Shown piece after piece: positions 17,988-26,669 of a stretch of 64,000 nt of DNA. The notes below the pieces were generated by a model. That model worked only from the letters and a program-made list of their open reading frames with translations. It ran no database searches and was not told the DNA's origin. A program made the translations under genes and the position numbers. Position 1 is the stretch's first letter. Each line of letters opens with the position of its first letter. The DNA comes from Gloeomargarita lithophora Alchichica-D10. Its GTDB lineage: Bacteria > Cyanobacteriota > Cyanobacteriia > Gloeomargaritales > Gloeomargaritaceae. Where the stretch lies: positions 1,609,988 to 1,673,987 of the forward strand of contig NZ_CP017675.1 of assembly GCF_001870225.1 (NCBI RefSeq), read 5' to 3'.

Positions 17988-18798
17988 ATCTTCGTCCCCT
18001 TGGGCTTGGGTGGTGGGCTTGGTCTTAGCCACAACGTTGCCCATGACGGCGAGTTTTATTCTGGTGCGTCTGGGCTTGAACCACTGGTACCAGGCGACCC
18101 AACCCCAGAGCGAAACCCCCACTGTCAACCGCCCCCAAGCGGATGTAATTCCGGCGGGCACGCCGATGCGGGTGAGCGCACCCCAGGGGTTACTCGTCCG
18201 GGCGCAACCCAGCCCCGATAGCCCGGTGGTGGGGACGGCGGCGCCTCAGCAGACTATTGAGCGTCTGACCCTCAGCCCCGACCAACAGTGGGAACAGGTG
18301 CGCTTGCCCGCCCAGCAGGTGGTGGGTTGGGTCAAGGCCGGAAATTTACAATCCGCCGCCACCGTGCCATCGCCCCAGACGCAGCCCAATTTGTGGGTCA
18401 CGGCTCAGGATGGTTTGATTTTGCGCCGGGAACCCAGTACCAATGCGCCGATGGTCACCGGGTTGGCCTATGCCCAGGAATTGATTTTAGTCGCCCATAA
18501 CCCGGAGCAAACCTGGGCGCAGGTGCAAATCCCAGCGACTCAGACCACCGGCTGGGTAAAATCCGAATACACCCGCAGTACGCCGCCCACCGAGCGGGAA
18601 GGCCGTCAGGTGCAAGTTAATTCCCCCACCGGGCTGATTTTGCGCCAGTCACCCAACGGTCAGCCCCTGGTTACCCTAGGGGAGCGGGAACAGTTACTCG
18701 TCCTGAATACCAGCCCCGATGGGCAATGGTTAAAAGTATCCGTCCTGCGTACCCAACAGGAAGGCTGGGTGAATATCCGGTACACCCAACCGCTGTAG
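17968..18798 (+). CDS. membrane-anchored protein with three SH3b domains
   Basis: Protein of 276 aa started at the ATG at 17968, preceded by GGAGGAG and overlapping the end of ycf46. A membrane segment (WVVGLVLATTLPMTASFILV) near residues 12-32 anchors three bacterial SH3 repeats of about 65 aa. Each has a GL(L/I)(V/L)R core and ends with GWVK or GWVN. SH3b domains bind cell-wall peptides or partner proteins, so a periplasmic role is likely. No enzymatic domain is attached. Confidence 0.8.
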   Translation: MASRLRESSSPWAWVVGLVLATTLPMTASFILVRLGLNHWYQATQPQSETPTVNRPQADVIPAGTPMRVSAPQGLLVRAQPSPDSPVVGTAAPQQTIERLTLSPDQQWEQVRLPAQQVVGWVKAGNLQSAATVPSPQTQPNLWVTAQDGLILRREPSTNAPMVTGLAYAQELILVAHNPEQTWAQVQIPATQTTGWVKSEYTRSTPPTEREGRQVQVNSPTGLILRQSPNGQPLVTLGEREQLLVLNTSPDGQWLKVSVLRTQQEGWVNIRYTQPL

Positions 18799-18899
18799 GG
18801 GATGGCACCATCTGGAATTATAGTGACGCTGGAAATGAACCGCCAACGTTGCGGTGACGTATAACCCTACAAATCCACCTTTTCGGGAGACTAACAACC

Positions 18900-19733
18900 A
18901 TGAACGTTCGGCAATGGCTGGCGACCATGATTGGGGTAGCGGGATTGGCAACGGCGATACTCAATGCAACGGCGAAATCCCCCATGCCTGGGAATTTATT
19001 GGGTTTGACCGGTGATAACCACTTGGTTGCGTTTGTCCCCAATAGCCAACAACCCCGGCGTATCCCCATTCAAGGGGTTGAGGGGCGGGTGATTGGGATC
19101 GATGTGCGTCCGGCCAATGGCTTGCTCTACGCCCTGACCAATACGGACAAAATCTATACCCTTGACCCCAGGACGGGTGCGGGGCAGTTGGTAAGTACAT
19201 TATCCATGCCTTTTCAGGGTAATGTTGGCACCGGTATGGATTTCAATCCAGTTCCCGACCGACTGCGTTTGGTGGATCGCCGGGGCAATAATTTTCGGAT
19301 CAACGTGGATACGGGGATGGTGACGGCGGATCAGCCCCTGAATTATGCCCCCCAGGATGTCCATGCCACCATGAAACCCCAGGTGACCGCCGCCGCCTAT
19401 ACCAATGCTTTTCCGGGGCCACCGGCCACCCCCCATGTCACCCCGCCCACCCGCACCACCCAACTGTTTAACATTGATACCAATTTGGATGTGCTGGTAC
19501 TGCAAAATCCCCCCAACGATGGCACCTTGACCACTATTGGCTCCCTGGGGGTCAACCTGGAACCGGCGGGAGAGTTCGATATTTTTTCCCCGCAACCAGG
19601 GGTGAATTTGGCCTATGCGGTATCCGGGTCAATGGTTTACTCGATTGACCTGGGTTCCGGGGCGGCCACCCGGGTGGGGAATTTGGGGTCGGGAATGAAT
19701 TTGATTGGATTAACCTTTCTGCCCACCCCCTAA
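18900..19733 (+). CDS. exported DUF4394-type beta-propeller-like protein
   Basis: Protein of 277 aa with an N-terminal signal-like helix (WLATMIGVAGLATAILNATA). The body carries DUF4394 signatures: GVEGRVIGIDVRPANGLLYALT, GMDFNPVPDRLRLVDRRGNNFRIN, and LFNIDTNLDVLVLQNPPNDG. These proteins are predicted extracytoplasmic beta-rich proteins of unknown function. A GGGAG ribosome binding site precedes the ATG. It stands alone between the SH3b gene and repeat C. Confidence 0.82.
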   Translation: MNVRQWLATMIGVAGLATAILNATAKSPMPGNLLGLTGDNHLVAFVPNSQQPRRIPIQGVEGRVIGIDVRPANGLLYALTNTDKIYTLDPRTGAGQLVSTLSMPFQGNVGTGMDFNPVPDRLRLVDRRGNNFRINVDTGMVTADQPLNYAPQDVHATMKPQVTAAAYTNAFPGPPATPHVTPPTRTTQLFNIDTNLDVLVLQNPPNDGTLTTIGSLGVNLEPAGEFDIFSPQPGVNLAYAVSGSMVYSIDLGSGAATRVGNLGSGMNLIGLTFLPTP

Positions 19734-19769
19734 CGTTTGCGCTCACCGGACGCCAATAACTTTTTCAGC

Positions 19770-19872
19770 TATAGCTAAGTAGGGTAAGGTTGTCGCCTCA
19801 AGATTCTGGGAAACCAATGCGGGGCTGTGCCCTGCGACCCATATTATGTCAACCTTTGCGTGTTTAACTATA
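19770..19872. repeat. family C interspersed repeat
   Basis: Ends TATAGCTAAG and TTTAACTATA form an imperfect inverted repeat (TATAG C/T TAA). The interior GTAGGGTAAGGTTGTCGCC...GATTCTGGGAAACCAATG matches the copy at 15713. The TATAG terminus is like those of family B and of the IS630 element at 35755. It borders the acquired-looking oxidoreductase gene. Confidence 0.7.
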
Positions 19873-19909
19873 ACCGACCAAACTGAAATGTTCCGGTGCA
19901 GTGCGGTTG

Positions 19910-20890
19910 TTAGGTTTGGTGGTTTTGCTCCACAGTAATAACTACATTTCCTTTCTTGTGTCCTTGTTCGACATACCTGTGAGCCTCGGCAGTCTGCTCC
20001 AACGGATAACACCTGTCTATGACCGACTTCATCCTCCCCGCCTCAATTAACTCTTTGAGGAAAATCAAATCCTCTTTACGCTCGATTGCTACCCCACCGA
20101 TTACTTTCTTACTGCTTGTAATTGCAGTCCACAGCCCTCGGAGTATCGGAGATGGATTGATGTGAACCGCTCTGAGATAGCGTCCATTGGTTTTCAGTGA
20201 GCTTAGACAACCTGAAAATGGACTTTTGCCGCTTGTGTCAAAAATAATATCGTAGGTCTTATCGCTTTGAGTAAAATCCTCTTTGGTGTAGTCAATAACG
20301 TTGTCAGCTCCCAGAGACTTCACCAGTTCCAACTTCCCTGTGCTACATACCCCAGTCACTTGTGCCCCAAAGAACTTGGCAAGTTGCACGGCGGCCATAC
20401 CTACTGCTCCAGAAGCCCCATAAATCAAAACTTCCTGTCCGCTCTGAATCTTTCCCTGGTCTCTCAGGAAAAACAGTGCGGTTGTTGCCCCAAAAGGGAT
20501 AGCAGCCGCTTCCTCATAGGTCATATTGGTAGGCTTTATCGCAACTGCACTTTCTTCAGGCAGACAAATGTACTCGGCATTTGCACCAAGACTGATTCCG
20601 GCACCGACAAATACCGAGTCACCGGCTTTGAATTGTTTTACATTTTTACCAACTGCTTCAATTTCTCCGGCTAATTCCGACCCCAGTATCGTGTTGTTTT
20701 TAGGTCTTGTGAAACCATAGAAAAATCTTACCGGGAATGGGTCAGCTTTTCGGATGCGTAAGTCTGCTGAAGTTACTGTTGTCGCATATATTTTAATCAG
20801 CACTTCGTTTTCTTTGGGAGTAGGTTTCTCGACCTCCTTAAGTTGCATAACATCAGGAGTTCCATACTCTGTACATACGATCGCTCTCAT
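19910..20890 (-). CDS. NAD(P)-dependent zinc-independent alcohol dehydrogenase / quinone oxidoreductase
   Basis: Medium-chain dehydrogenase/reductase of 326 aa. The N-terminal GroES-like part ([23 protein letters not shown]) and the Rossmann signature [20 protein letters not shown] place it in the quinone-oxidoreductase branch; the structural zinc cysteines of true alcohol dehydrogenases are absent. It would reduce an enone or quinone with NAD(P)H. Codon use is AT- and lysine-rich, visibly different from both neighbours. It lies between repeat C (19770-19872) and repeats A/B (20915-21137), so transfer or repeat-mediated insertion is likely. Confidence 0.88.
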   Translation of the reverse strand: MRAIVCTEYGTPDVMQLKEVEKPTPKENEVLIKIYATTVTSADLRIRKADPFPVRFFYGFTRPKNNTILGSELAGEIEAVGKNVKQFKAGDSVFVGAGISLGANAEYICLPEESAVAIKPTNMTYEEAAAIPFGATTALFFLRDQGKIQSGQEVLIYGASGAVGMAAVQLAKFFGAQVTGVCSTGKLELVKSLGADNVIDYTKEDFTQSDKTYDIIFDTSGKSPFSGCLSSLKTNGRYLRAVHINPSPILRGLWTAITSSKKVIGGVAIERKEDLIFLKELIEAGRMKSVIDRCYPLEQTAEAHRYVEQGHKKGNVVITVEQNHQT

Positions 20891-20914
20891 TAATTTTCCT
20901 CAAAGATAATTTTA

Positions 20915-21034
20915 GGATACCTCTATTTATTTGAACCAACAAAAAATCCCACCGCTGGAAAGTAGAGATTTTGAAGAACCAAGGGCGGGGGGTGCCCCCC
21001 TGCGACCGCTAATTTTCAATTTATAGAGGTGCCC
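20915..21034. repeat. family A interspersed repeat
   Basis: Inverted ends GGATACCTCTATTTAT and TTTATAGAGGTGCCC flank the core GAACCAAGGGCGGGGGGTGC, whose G-run and following C-run form a hairpin. The copy abuts a family B copy at 21037. Confidence 0.8.
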
Positions 21035-21036
21035 TG

Positions 21037-21137
21037 TATAGCAATCCCATCCGATTAGCGAACAGATATTCAGAAGAACCAAGTACGGGGGCGGTGCCCC
21101 GGCGACCGCTGTTCAAAATTCAATTAGGATTGCTATA
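21037..21137. repeat. family B interspersed repeat
   Basis: Begins TATAGCAATCCCATC and ends ATTAGGATTGCTATA. The core ACGGGGGCGGTGCCCCGG is a perfect-stem hairpin. It is the same family as the dated insertion at 55342. Confidence 0.8.
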
Positions 21138-21179
21138 GTTCACTACGATCTGCTATTTAATGAGTTTGCGAAACCTAAC

Positions 21180-22025
21180 TCAGGATTCCCCGGCGCAAAT
21201 GTTTTCCCAGGCGACTTCCACCAGCACCGCTTGGATGGTTTCGGCGGCCTGGTCGCCAAAGCCATAGCCCGTGACCAAACCGCGGGCTTTGCGGTTCAAC
21301 GTGGCATAACCCGCCGAACGGAGCAGTTCCGGGGTACCCTCGATTTGCCCCTGGGGATTGACCAGCACCCCCAGTACCACTGGCCCGGATTGCGCCCAGG
21401 GACAGCCTTGGGAGGGCAGATTGCTGGTCAGTCGCAGGAGTTTGGGGGAACGGGTCAGTTCCGGTTGCAGGCGGGTAATCCAGTGGCTGAGATTCCCCAA
21501 CCCATCGCTGGTGCTGGTGTTGGCGGGGTCAAAAGGTTCTGCGGTCACCGACGGCGTATCTACCGGTGGCGGCAGGGGAATGGGGGTTGGTGTCACCTGG
21601 GGTTGAGATGGTCGCTGGGCGGCGGGTTTGGGCTTGGTCGGTACCGGCTTGGCAAAGTTCGGCGGCGGCGGCACGGGCGGCAAGTTGGCACTGGGGGGTA
21701 AATTCCCGGCGGGGGGCGGTGGCGGTACGGGTTTACCCAAAGATGGGGGGGGCGGCGGGCTGGTACGCACCGGAGCGGCAGGCGCAGGTTCCACAAAACT
21801 CACTTCAATCGGCGGGGGCAACAGCACCACCGGTTCTGGGAGCGGGTCAAGCCAGCGCAGGAGATACCAAAAGCCGCTATGCACCACCAGCGAAGCCAGG
21901 AAGCACCACAGGAGGGGAGCCGTCAACCGACTGCGGAGGGACAGGGGTAGAAAACCTTTCTCGAACATGGTGGCGGGCTGAAGTGACCTCAGCAAGAGAC
22001 GCATCCACACCGCCCATTGTGGCAT
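21180..22025 (-). CDS. TonB-like protein with proline-rich linker
   Basis: Protein of up to 281 aa. The order is: an N-terminal membrane helix (LLWCFLASLVVHSGFWYLL) after a basic stretch, a long periplasmic Pro-rich linker (about 60-170), and a C-terminal domain with QGQIEGTPELLRSAGYATLN, reminiscent of TonB C-terminal folds. Such proteins transmit energy from ExbB/ExbD to outer-membrane receptors, but no exb or receptor gene is nearby. The start at 22025 is preceded by TAGGAACTC; an internal ATG at 21968 is an alternative. Confidence 0.7.
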   Translation of the reverse strand: MPQWAVWMRLLLRSLQPATMFEKGFLPLSLRSRLTAPLLWCFLASLVVHSGFWYLLRWLDPLPEPVVLLPPPIEVSFVEPAPAAPVRTSPPPPPSLGKPVPPPPPAGNLPPSANLPPVPPPPNFAKPVPTKPKPAAQRPSQPQVTPTPIPLPPPVDTPSVTAEPFDPANTSTSDGLGNLSHWITRLQPELTRSPKLLRLTSNLPSQGCPWAQSGPVVLGVLVNPQGQIEGTPELLRSAGYATLNRKARGLVTGYGFGDQAAETIQAVLVEVAWENICAGES

Positions 22026-22142
22026 GAGTTCCTAGATAATGACCAAAGGCATAACCACCCCCCCGCACCTTGAGATTTTCTGTAATCTGCCCGCAAACGC
22101 CCCCACCCGGTTTAGCCTAAGGCCAGCGAATGGGGGCACATT

Positions 22143-23675
22143 ATGGTTTCTCTACGGGAAAATCCACTGCGGGTCGGGTTACAGCAGGAACGCCTACCGG
22201 AACCGTTTACCATCGTCATTTTTGGGGCATCCGGCGATCTGACCCAACGGAAACTGGTACCAGCATTGTATAAACTGCGGTTACAGAGACGGTTGGCTCC
22301 GGAAACCACGATTATTGGCTTTGCCCGCCGCCCCTGGAGCCATGATTATTTCCGGGAGCAGATGCGCGAGGGGGTGGAGCAATTTGGCGGCGGCATTGAC
22401 ACTCCCGCCCTGTGGGAAGAGTTTGCCCGGGGCTTGTTTTACCACGCTGGGGATATGGACAATCCGGCCAGTTATCAGGGGTTGGCGCAGTTGATGGCGG
22501 AATTGGAACCCCAACGGGCGACCCGGGGCAATCGGGCCTATTATCTGGCCGTGTCCCCGAATTTTTTCCCGGAGGCGATCCGCCAGTTGGGGGGGGCGGG
22601 TTTGCTCCAAGACCCCCGTAAACAAAGGCTGGTGATTGAAAAACCCTTTGGCCGTACCCTGGCGACGGCACAGACCTTGAATCGGGTGGTACGAGAAGTC
22701 TGCCATGAAGAGCAGGTTTATCGGATTGACCATTACCTGGGCAAGGAAACGGTACAAAATCTGCTGGTGTTTCGCTTTGCCAATGCCATTTTTGAACCCC
22801 TCTGGAACCGGCAGTTTGTGGATCATGTGCAGATTACCGTGGCGGAAACCGTGGGCTTGGAAGACCGGGCGGGCTATTACGAAAGTGCCGGGGCGTTGCG
22901 GGATATGGTGCAAAACCATGTGATGCAGTTGTTCTGTTTAACCACGATGGAACCCCCCAGTTCCCTGAGTGCCGATAGCATCCGCAATGAAAAGGTAAAG
23001 GTACTGCAGGCCACCCGCTTGGCGCAACAGGGATTTAGCCTTTCCAAAGCGGCGATCCGGGCGCAGTACAGTCCCGGTTGGATGCGGGGCAAACCGGCGG
23101 TCGGCTATCTGCAAGAACCCAAGGTGAACCTCCAGTCCGTCACCCCGACCTATGTGGCGATGCACCTCCAGGTGGATAATTGGCGCTGGCAGGGGGTGCC
23201 GTTTTTCCTGCGGACGGGCAAACGGATGCCCAAAAAGGTATCGGAGATTGCCATCCAATTTCGGGAGCCGCCCTTGAGTATTTTTCCTTCGGTGGCGCAA
23301 CAGGCCAACCCCAACATTCTCACCCTGCGGATTCAGCCGGATGAGGGGATTTCCCTGCGGTTTGAGGCGAAAATGCCAGGGCCGGATTTGCGGGCGCGGT
23401 CGGTGGATATGGATTTTCAGTACGGCAAAACCTTTGGCATGGCGAGTTCGGAAGCCTACGAGCGGTTACTGCTGGATTGTTTATTGGGCGACCAAACCCT
23501 GTTTACGCGGGCGGATGAGGTGGAGGAGGCGTGGCGGGTGATTACCCCGGCGTTGAATATCTGGGATGCCCCCCCGGATGGCCGCACCATTCCCCAGTAC
23601 GAGGCGGGCACCTGGGGGCCGTTGGAGGCGGAACAGATGCTGACGGATTTGGGGCGGCATTGGCGGCGGCCTTAA
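22143..23675 (+). CDS. zwf: glucose-6-phosphate 1-dehydrogenase
   Basis: First enzyme of the oxidative pentose phosphate pathway (510 aa), giving NADPH in the dark. NADP-binding [12 protein letters not shown] lies near residue 28. The active-site block [21 protein letters not shown] includes the catalytic histidine. The C-terminal region [16 protein letters not shown] is typical. Cyanobacterial zwf is normally followed directly by opcA. Here opcA is 1.73 kb away, behind a DNA methylase cassette and repeat A. Confidence 0.97.
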   Translation: MVSLRENPLRVGLQQERLPEPFTIVIFGASGDLTQRKLVPALYKLRLQRRLAPETTIIGFARRPWSHDYFREQMREGVEQFGGGIDTPALWEEFARGLFYHAGDMDNPASYQGLAQLMAELEPQRATRGNRAYYLAVSPNFFPEAIRQLGGAGLLQDPRKQRLVIEKPFGRTLATAQTLNRVVREVCHEEQVYRIDHYLGKETVQNLLVFRFANAIFEPLWNRQFVDHVQITVAETVGLEDRAGYYESAGALRDMVQNHVMQLFCLTTMEPPSSLSADSIRNEKVKVLQATRLAQQGFSLSKAAIRAQYSPGWMRGKPAVGYLQEPKVNLQSVTPTYVAMHLQVDNWRWQGVPFFLRTGKRMPKKVSEIAIQFREPPLSIFPSVAQQANPNILTLRIQPDEGISLRFEAKMPGPDLRARSVDMDFQYGKTFGMASSEAYERLLLDCLLGDQTLFTRADEVEEAWRVITPALNIWDAPPDGRTIPQYEAGTWGPLEAEQMLTDLGRHWRRP

Positions 23676-23695
23676 GTTTTTCACCGTTTGATTGT

Positions 23696-24160
23696 CTATC
23701 TAAATGTTGCTTTGCTGACAATTGTGAATATGTCTGCATTATTTCTAAATTGTTGAAATAGTTGCAGATTCATTTTTCCATTCGGATAATTTGTTTTTTC
23801 TTGAATCATTATTAACTCAACAATAATGAGGAAAAACTCAGTAGAATAATCCCCGTACTGGTCAAGTAAGTTAAATGTTGTAGAATGGCTTAATGCAAAA
23901 ACTTGTAATGTTGGTGGAAACTGAGATGTCGGCGCAACCACCTGTATTATATTATTAATAATATGATTAACAAAGGCATTACAAAGTTGCTGATTACCTG
24001 CTCTTTTAGCGAAAAGGTCAACCATCAAATGAATGTGCTTAGGTGTCCTTATTCTTTTACGTGGTTCTCGGTATTTTACGACAAAATCACAAGCCGATTT
24101 GCGACCGGTTTCCACATAAATTTGAACTTGATTCTGTGTTGTGTACAACAATTGTGTCAT
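23696..24160 (-). CDS. hypothetical protein next to DNA adenine methylase; candidate restriction partner
   Basis: Protein of 154 aa, unrecognised. GAGG precedes the ATG at 24160. It lies 46 bases downstream of the dam-type gene on the same strand, which is where a cognate endonuclease or control gene would be expected. The composition is AT-rich like the methylase. The central stretch KYREPRKRIRTPKHIHLMVD is basic; no PD-(D/E)xK pattern can be pointed to with certainty. It could also be a non-nuclease accessory protein. Confidence 0.6.
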   Translation of the reverse strand: MTQLLYTTQNQVQIYVETGRKSACDFVVKYREPRKRIRTPKHIHLMVDLFAKRAGNQQLCNAFVNHIINNIIQVVAPTSQFPPTLQVFALSHSTTFNLLDQYGDYSTEFFLIIVELIMIQEKTNYPNGKMNLQLFQQFRNNADIFTIVSKATFR

Positions 24161-24206
24161 TCAGACAAACCTCAAAAAAACAATTTAGTTTATACTTAGA
24201 AAGTTA

Positions 24207-25100
24207 CTAAGTAACAGAATAATTAATAACTAGCAATTCACTAATTTTACCACGACGTTCAGAGTTGGAATTGATCGCACGGGATGCCTTTAATTCAATA
24301 CAATGGAAGTCTTGATAAAGATTGATTACTGATTCCGCCCAAGAATTGCTCAACATCAATTTACATCGCCGTTTGTCTAGTATATGGAAGACTTCTGCCA
24401 ACTCTCGTTGTTGCTCTTGGCCAAATGGGTATTCTGTGTAGCTAGTAAAACTTGCAGTTTTTGAGAGTGGTGCATAGGGTGGATCAAAGTAAATAAAATC
24501 ACCTGGTTCTGCCCAATCCAAAACGCTTGGGAAGTTACTACATTCAATATCTACATTTTTTAGGGCGTAACTACTTGTAATTAGTTGTTCAGGAGAAAAA
24601 ATTTTGGGGTCTCTATAACTACCCATAGGCACATTGAATTTACCAGAGCGATTAACACGATACAAACCATTGTAACAAGTCTTATTAAGATAAATAAATC
24701 GAGCGGCTCGCTGGACTGGACTTAAATTTGATATGTCCATTTCTCGTATTTTATAGTAATTTTCTTGATTGTGTTTGGCTTTCAAAGCAGTTAATTCATC
24801 AATCAAATTATCTAGGTTATCCCGAACCTGAATATAGCAATTAACCAGTTCTTTGTTGATGTCTAATAGTCTGGCTCCATCAAATAAAATACTGCCTTTT
24901 TCTCTCAGATTAAATAAATACCAGTACACAGCCGCTCCACCCAAAAAGGGTTCATAATAGCGATTAAACTTTGGGGGAAACAAAGGAGAGAGTTGTGTCA
25001 AAAGTTGAGATTTTCCTCCCGCCCATTTCAGAAAAGGCTGTGACGGCAACTTGAGGCAGATAGATTCCTTGAGTCCGAGCGTTAATTGAGTTGCTGACAT
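24207..25100 (-). CDS. dam: DNA adenine methylase (D12 class, N6-adenine)
   Basis: S-adenosylmethionine-dependent DNA methyltransferase of 297 aa. The family's N-terminal FLKWAGGKSQLL (AdoMet pocket), YYEPFLGGAAVYWYL, and the catalytic YFDPPY at about residue 199 are all present. By homology to Dam/DpnII-type enzymes it probably modifies adenine in a short palindrome such as GATC; specificity cannot be read from sequence. The gene is AT-rich, opposite in direction to zwf/opcA, and with its 154-aa partner forms an insertion between those two genes. The symbol is by similarity only. Confidence 0.88.
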   Translation of the reverse strand: MSATQLTLGLKESICLKLPSQPFLKWAGGKSQLLTQLSPLFPPKFNRYYEPFLGGAAVYWYLFNLREKGSILFDGARLLDINKELVNCYIQVRDNLDNLIDELTALKAKHNQENYYKIREMDISNLSPVQRAARFIYLNKTCYNGLYRVNRSGKFNVPMGSYRDPKIFSPEQLITSSYALKNVDIECSNFPSVLDWAEPGDFIYFDPPYAPLSKTASFTSYTEYPFGQEQQRELAEVFHILDKRRCKLMLSNSWAESVINLYQDFHCIELKASRAINSNSERRGKISELLVINYSVT

Positions 25101-25158
25101 AGTTTATAACAATAGACGTAATATCAGTACCGCAATTATTGCATATTCTCAGCCTAAA

Positions 25159-25268
25159 GGACACCGCTAAAAATAGGTCGCAGGGGCACCGCCCCCGTAC
25201 TTGGTTCTGGACAATACCAGCATTCCAGCGAGATGACTTTCTGCTAGTTCAAATAAATAGAGGTGTCC
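25159..25268. repeat. family A interspersed repeat
   Basis: GGACACCGCTAAAAATAGG at the left and AAATAAATAGAGGTGTCC at the right are inverted ends. The core GGTCGCAGGGGCACCGCCCC is on the opposite orientation to the copy at 20915. It lies between the methylase gene and opcA. Confidence 0.82.
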
Positions 25269-25408
25269 TAAAGTAGAAGTAGGCTTTCCAGGGCATTATC
25301 ACCTAAATCGGTGGACTTTGGGGAACCTGTAGCTGATCTTAAATTCTGTCTGGTGGTGCCAAAGCTCTCAATACCATAGAAGGGCATCGCCTTGGGAGGG
25401 TAACGGCT

Positions 25409-26569
25409 ATGGTGACGACCGAAGCAGTGGTGGCACTCCAAGCCCCCAAAGATGTGTCCCTGAGTGAGATTGAATCCGAATTGGGGCAGATTTGGCTGGG
25501 GGTGGATGGGGACGGGGATGCGGGTCCCCGGGCGGTGCGGGCGGCTACCTTTACCTTGGTGGTCTATGAATCGGCGGATATGGCCGCCCAGATTGCTCCC
25601 TCGGTGGAGGGGTTGGCGGTGCAAAATCCCTGCCGGGTGATTCATCTGCGTCCCCAGGAACGGGCGGGGGATGCACCCCTGGAGGCCAGAGTAGCGGCCT
25701 ACTGCCCCATGCAAAAGCGGGGGCAAAACAATTTGATCTGTTGTGAATACATTACCCTGACCGGTTCTCGCACCGCCCTGGAGCGTTCCTTGGGTTTGAT
25801 CAATGCCCTGTTGATCGGCGATTTGCCCGCCTATCTCTGGTGGCAAGCCCACCCCAACCCGGAGGATGTGTTGTTGCAGGGGTTGGTTCACCTGCGGGAA
25901 CGGGGGGGAATGCGGGTGCTGGTGGATTCGGCCACGTTTAACCAACCCGAGCGGGGCTTGTTGGATTTGCGGCAGTTGATGAATATGAATGTGCCCCTGG
26001 CGGATTTGAACTGGAGCCGGTTAAGTGCGTGGCAAGAACTCACCGCCGCCGCCTTTGACCCTCCCGACCGGCGGGTGGATTTACCCAAAATTGACCAGGT
26101 GGTGATTGACCACGAGAAGGGGAATCCCACCCAAGCCCTGCTGTTTTTTGGCTGGCTGGCGAGTCGGTTGGATTGGGTGCCCCAGTCCCATACCTCGGAA
26201 ACTGGGGATTACGACATCCACCGCATTATCTGCCATTCCCCGGCGGGACAGGAGATCAAAACCGAACTGGCGGGGTTACCCCTGGCGAACATTGGTACGG
26301 TGGTCGGGGATTTAATTGGCCTGCGGCTGGATTCGGCTCAGCCCGATGCCAACTGCTGTACGGTCTTGTGTTCGGAAACCACCGGTTGTATGCGGTTGGA
26401 AGGGGGTGGAAAGGCGCAATTTTGTCGGGTGGAGCAGGTGAGTACCCAGCGGGATATTGCCGCCGAAACCCTGTTGGGACAGCAAATCCAACGCTGGGGT
26501 CAGCAAAATATCCTGTTCCAGGAGAGTTTGGCCGTGACGGGAGCCATTTTAGAAGCGGCAACCGTCTAA
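25409..26569 (+). CDS. opcA: glucose-6-phosphate dehydrogenase assembly protein OpcA
   Basis: Protein of 386 aa. OpcA is an allosteric/assembly partner that activates G6PDH and responds to redox state in cyanobacteria. Family features are PAYLWWQAHPNPED, VLVDSATFNQPERGLLDLRQL and LNWSRLSAWQELTAAAFDPP. Two cysteine-bearing C-terminal stretches (CPMQKRGQNNLICCEY, PDANCCTVLCSETTGC) could serve redox control. GGGAGGG precedes the ATG at 25409. Its partner zwf is upstream but physically separated by the inserted methylase cassette, so shared transcription is unlikely here. Confidence 0.93.
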   Translation: MVTTEAVVALQAPKDVSLSEIESELGQIWLGVDGDGDAGPRAVRAATFTLVVYESADMAAQIAPSVEGLAVQNPCRVIHLRPQERAGDAPLEARVAAYCPMQKRGQNNLICCEYITLTGSRTALERSLGLINALLIGDLPAYLWWQAHPNPEDVLLQGLVHLRERGGMRVLVDSATFNQPERGLLDLRQLMNMNVPLADLNWSRLSAWQELTAAAFDPPDRRVDLPKIDQVVIDHEKGNPTQALLFFGWLASRLDWVPQSHTSETGDYDIHRIICHSPAGQEIKTELAGLPLANIGTVVGDLIGLRLDSAQPDANCCTVLCSETTGCMRLEGGGKAQFCRVEQVSTQRDIAAETLLGQQIQRWGQQNILFQESLAVTGAILEAATV

Positions 26570-26669
26570 CGTGCGTTCAATGTAAACTATTTGTAATAAA
26601 ATTTGCCGGTTTTGGAGCGGATGTGAGCATAATTGAAAAATTTACAATTTACATTTTCCCCACACCCAA

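Noticed and set aside
22281-22919. 212-codon open frame antisense to zwf
   Set aside because: No family resemblance and fully inside an essential conserved gene on the other strand.
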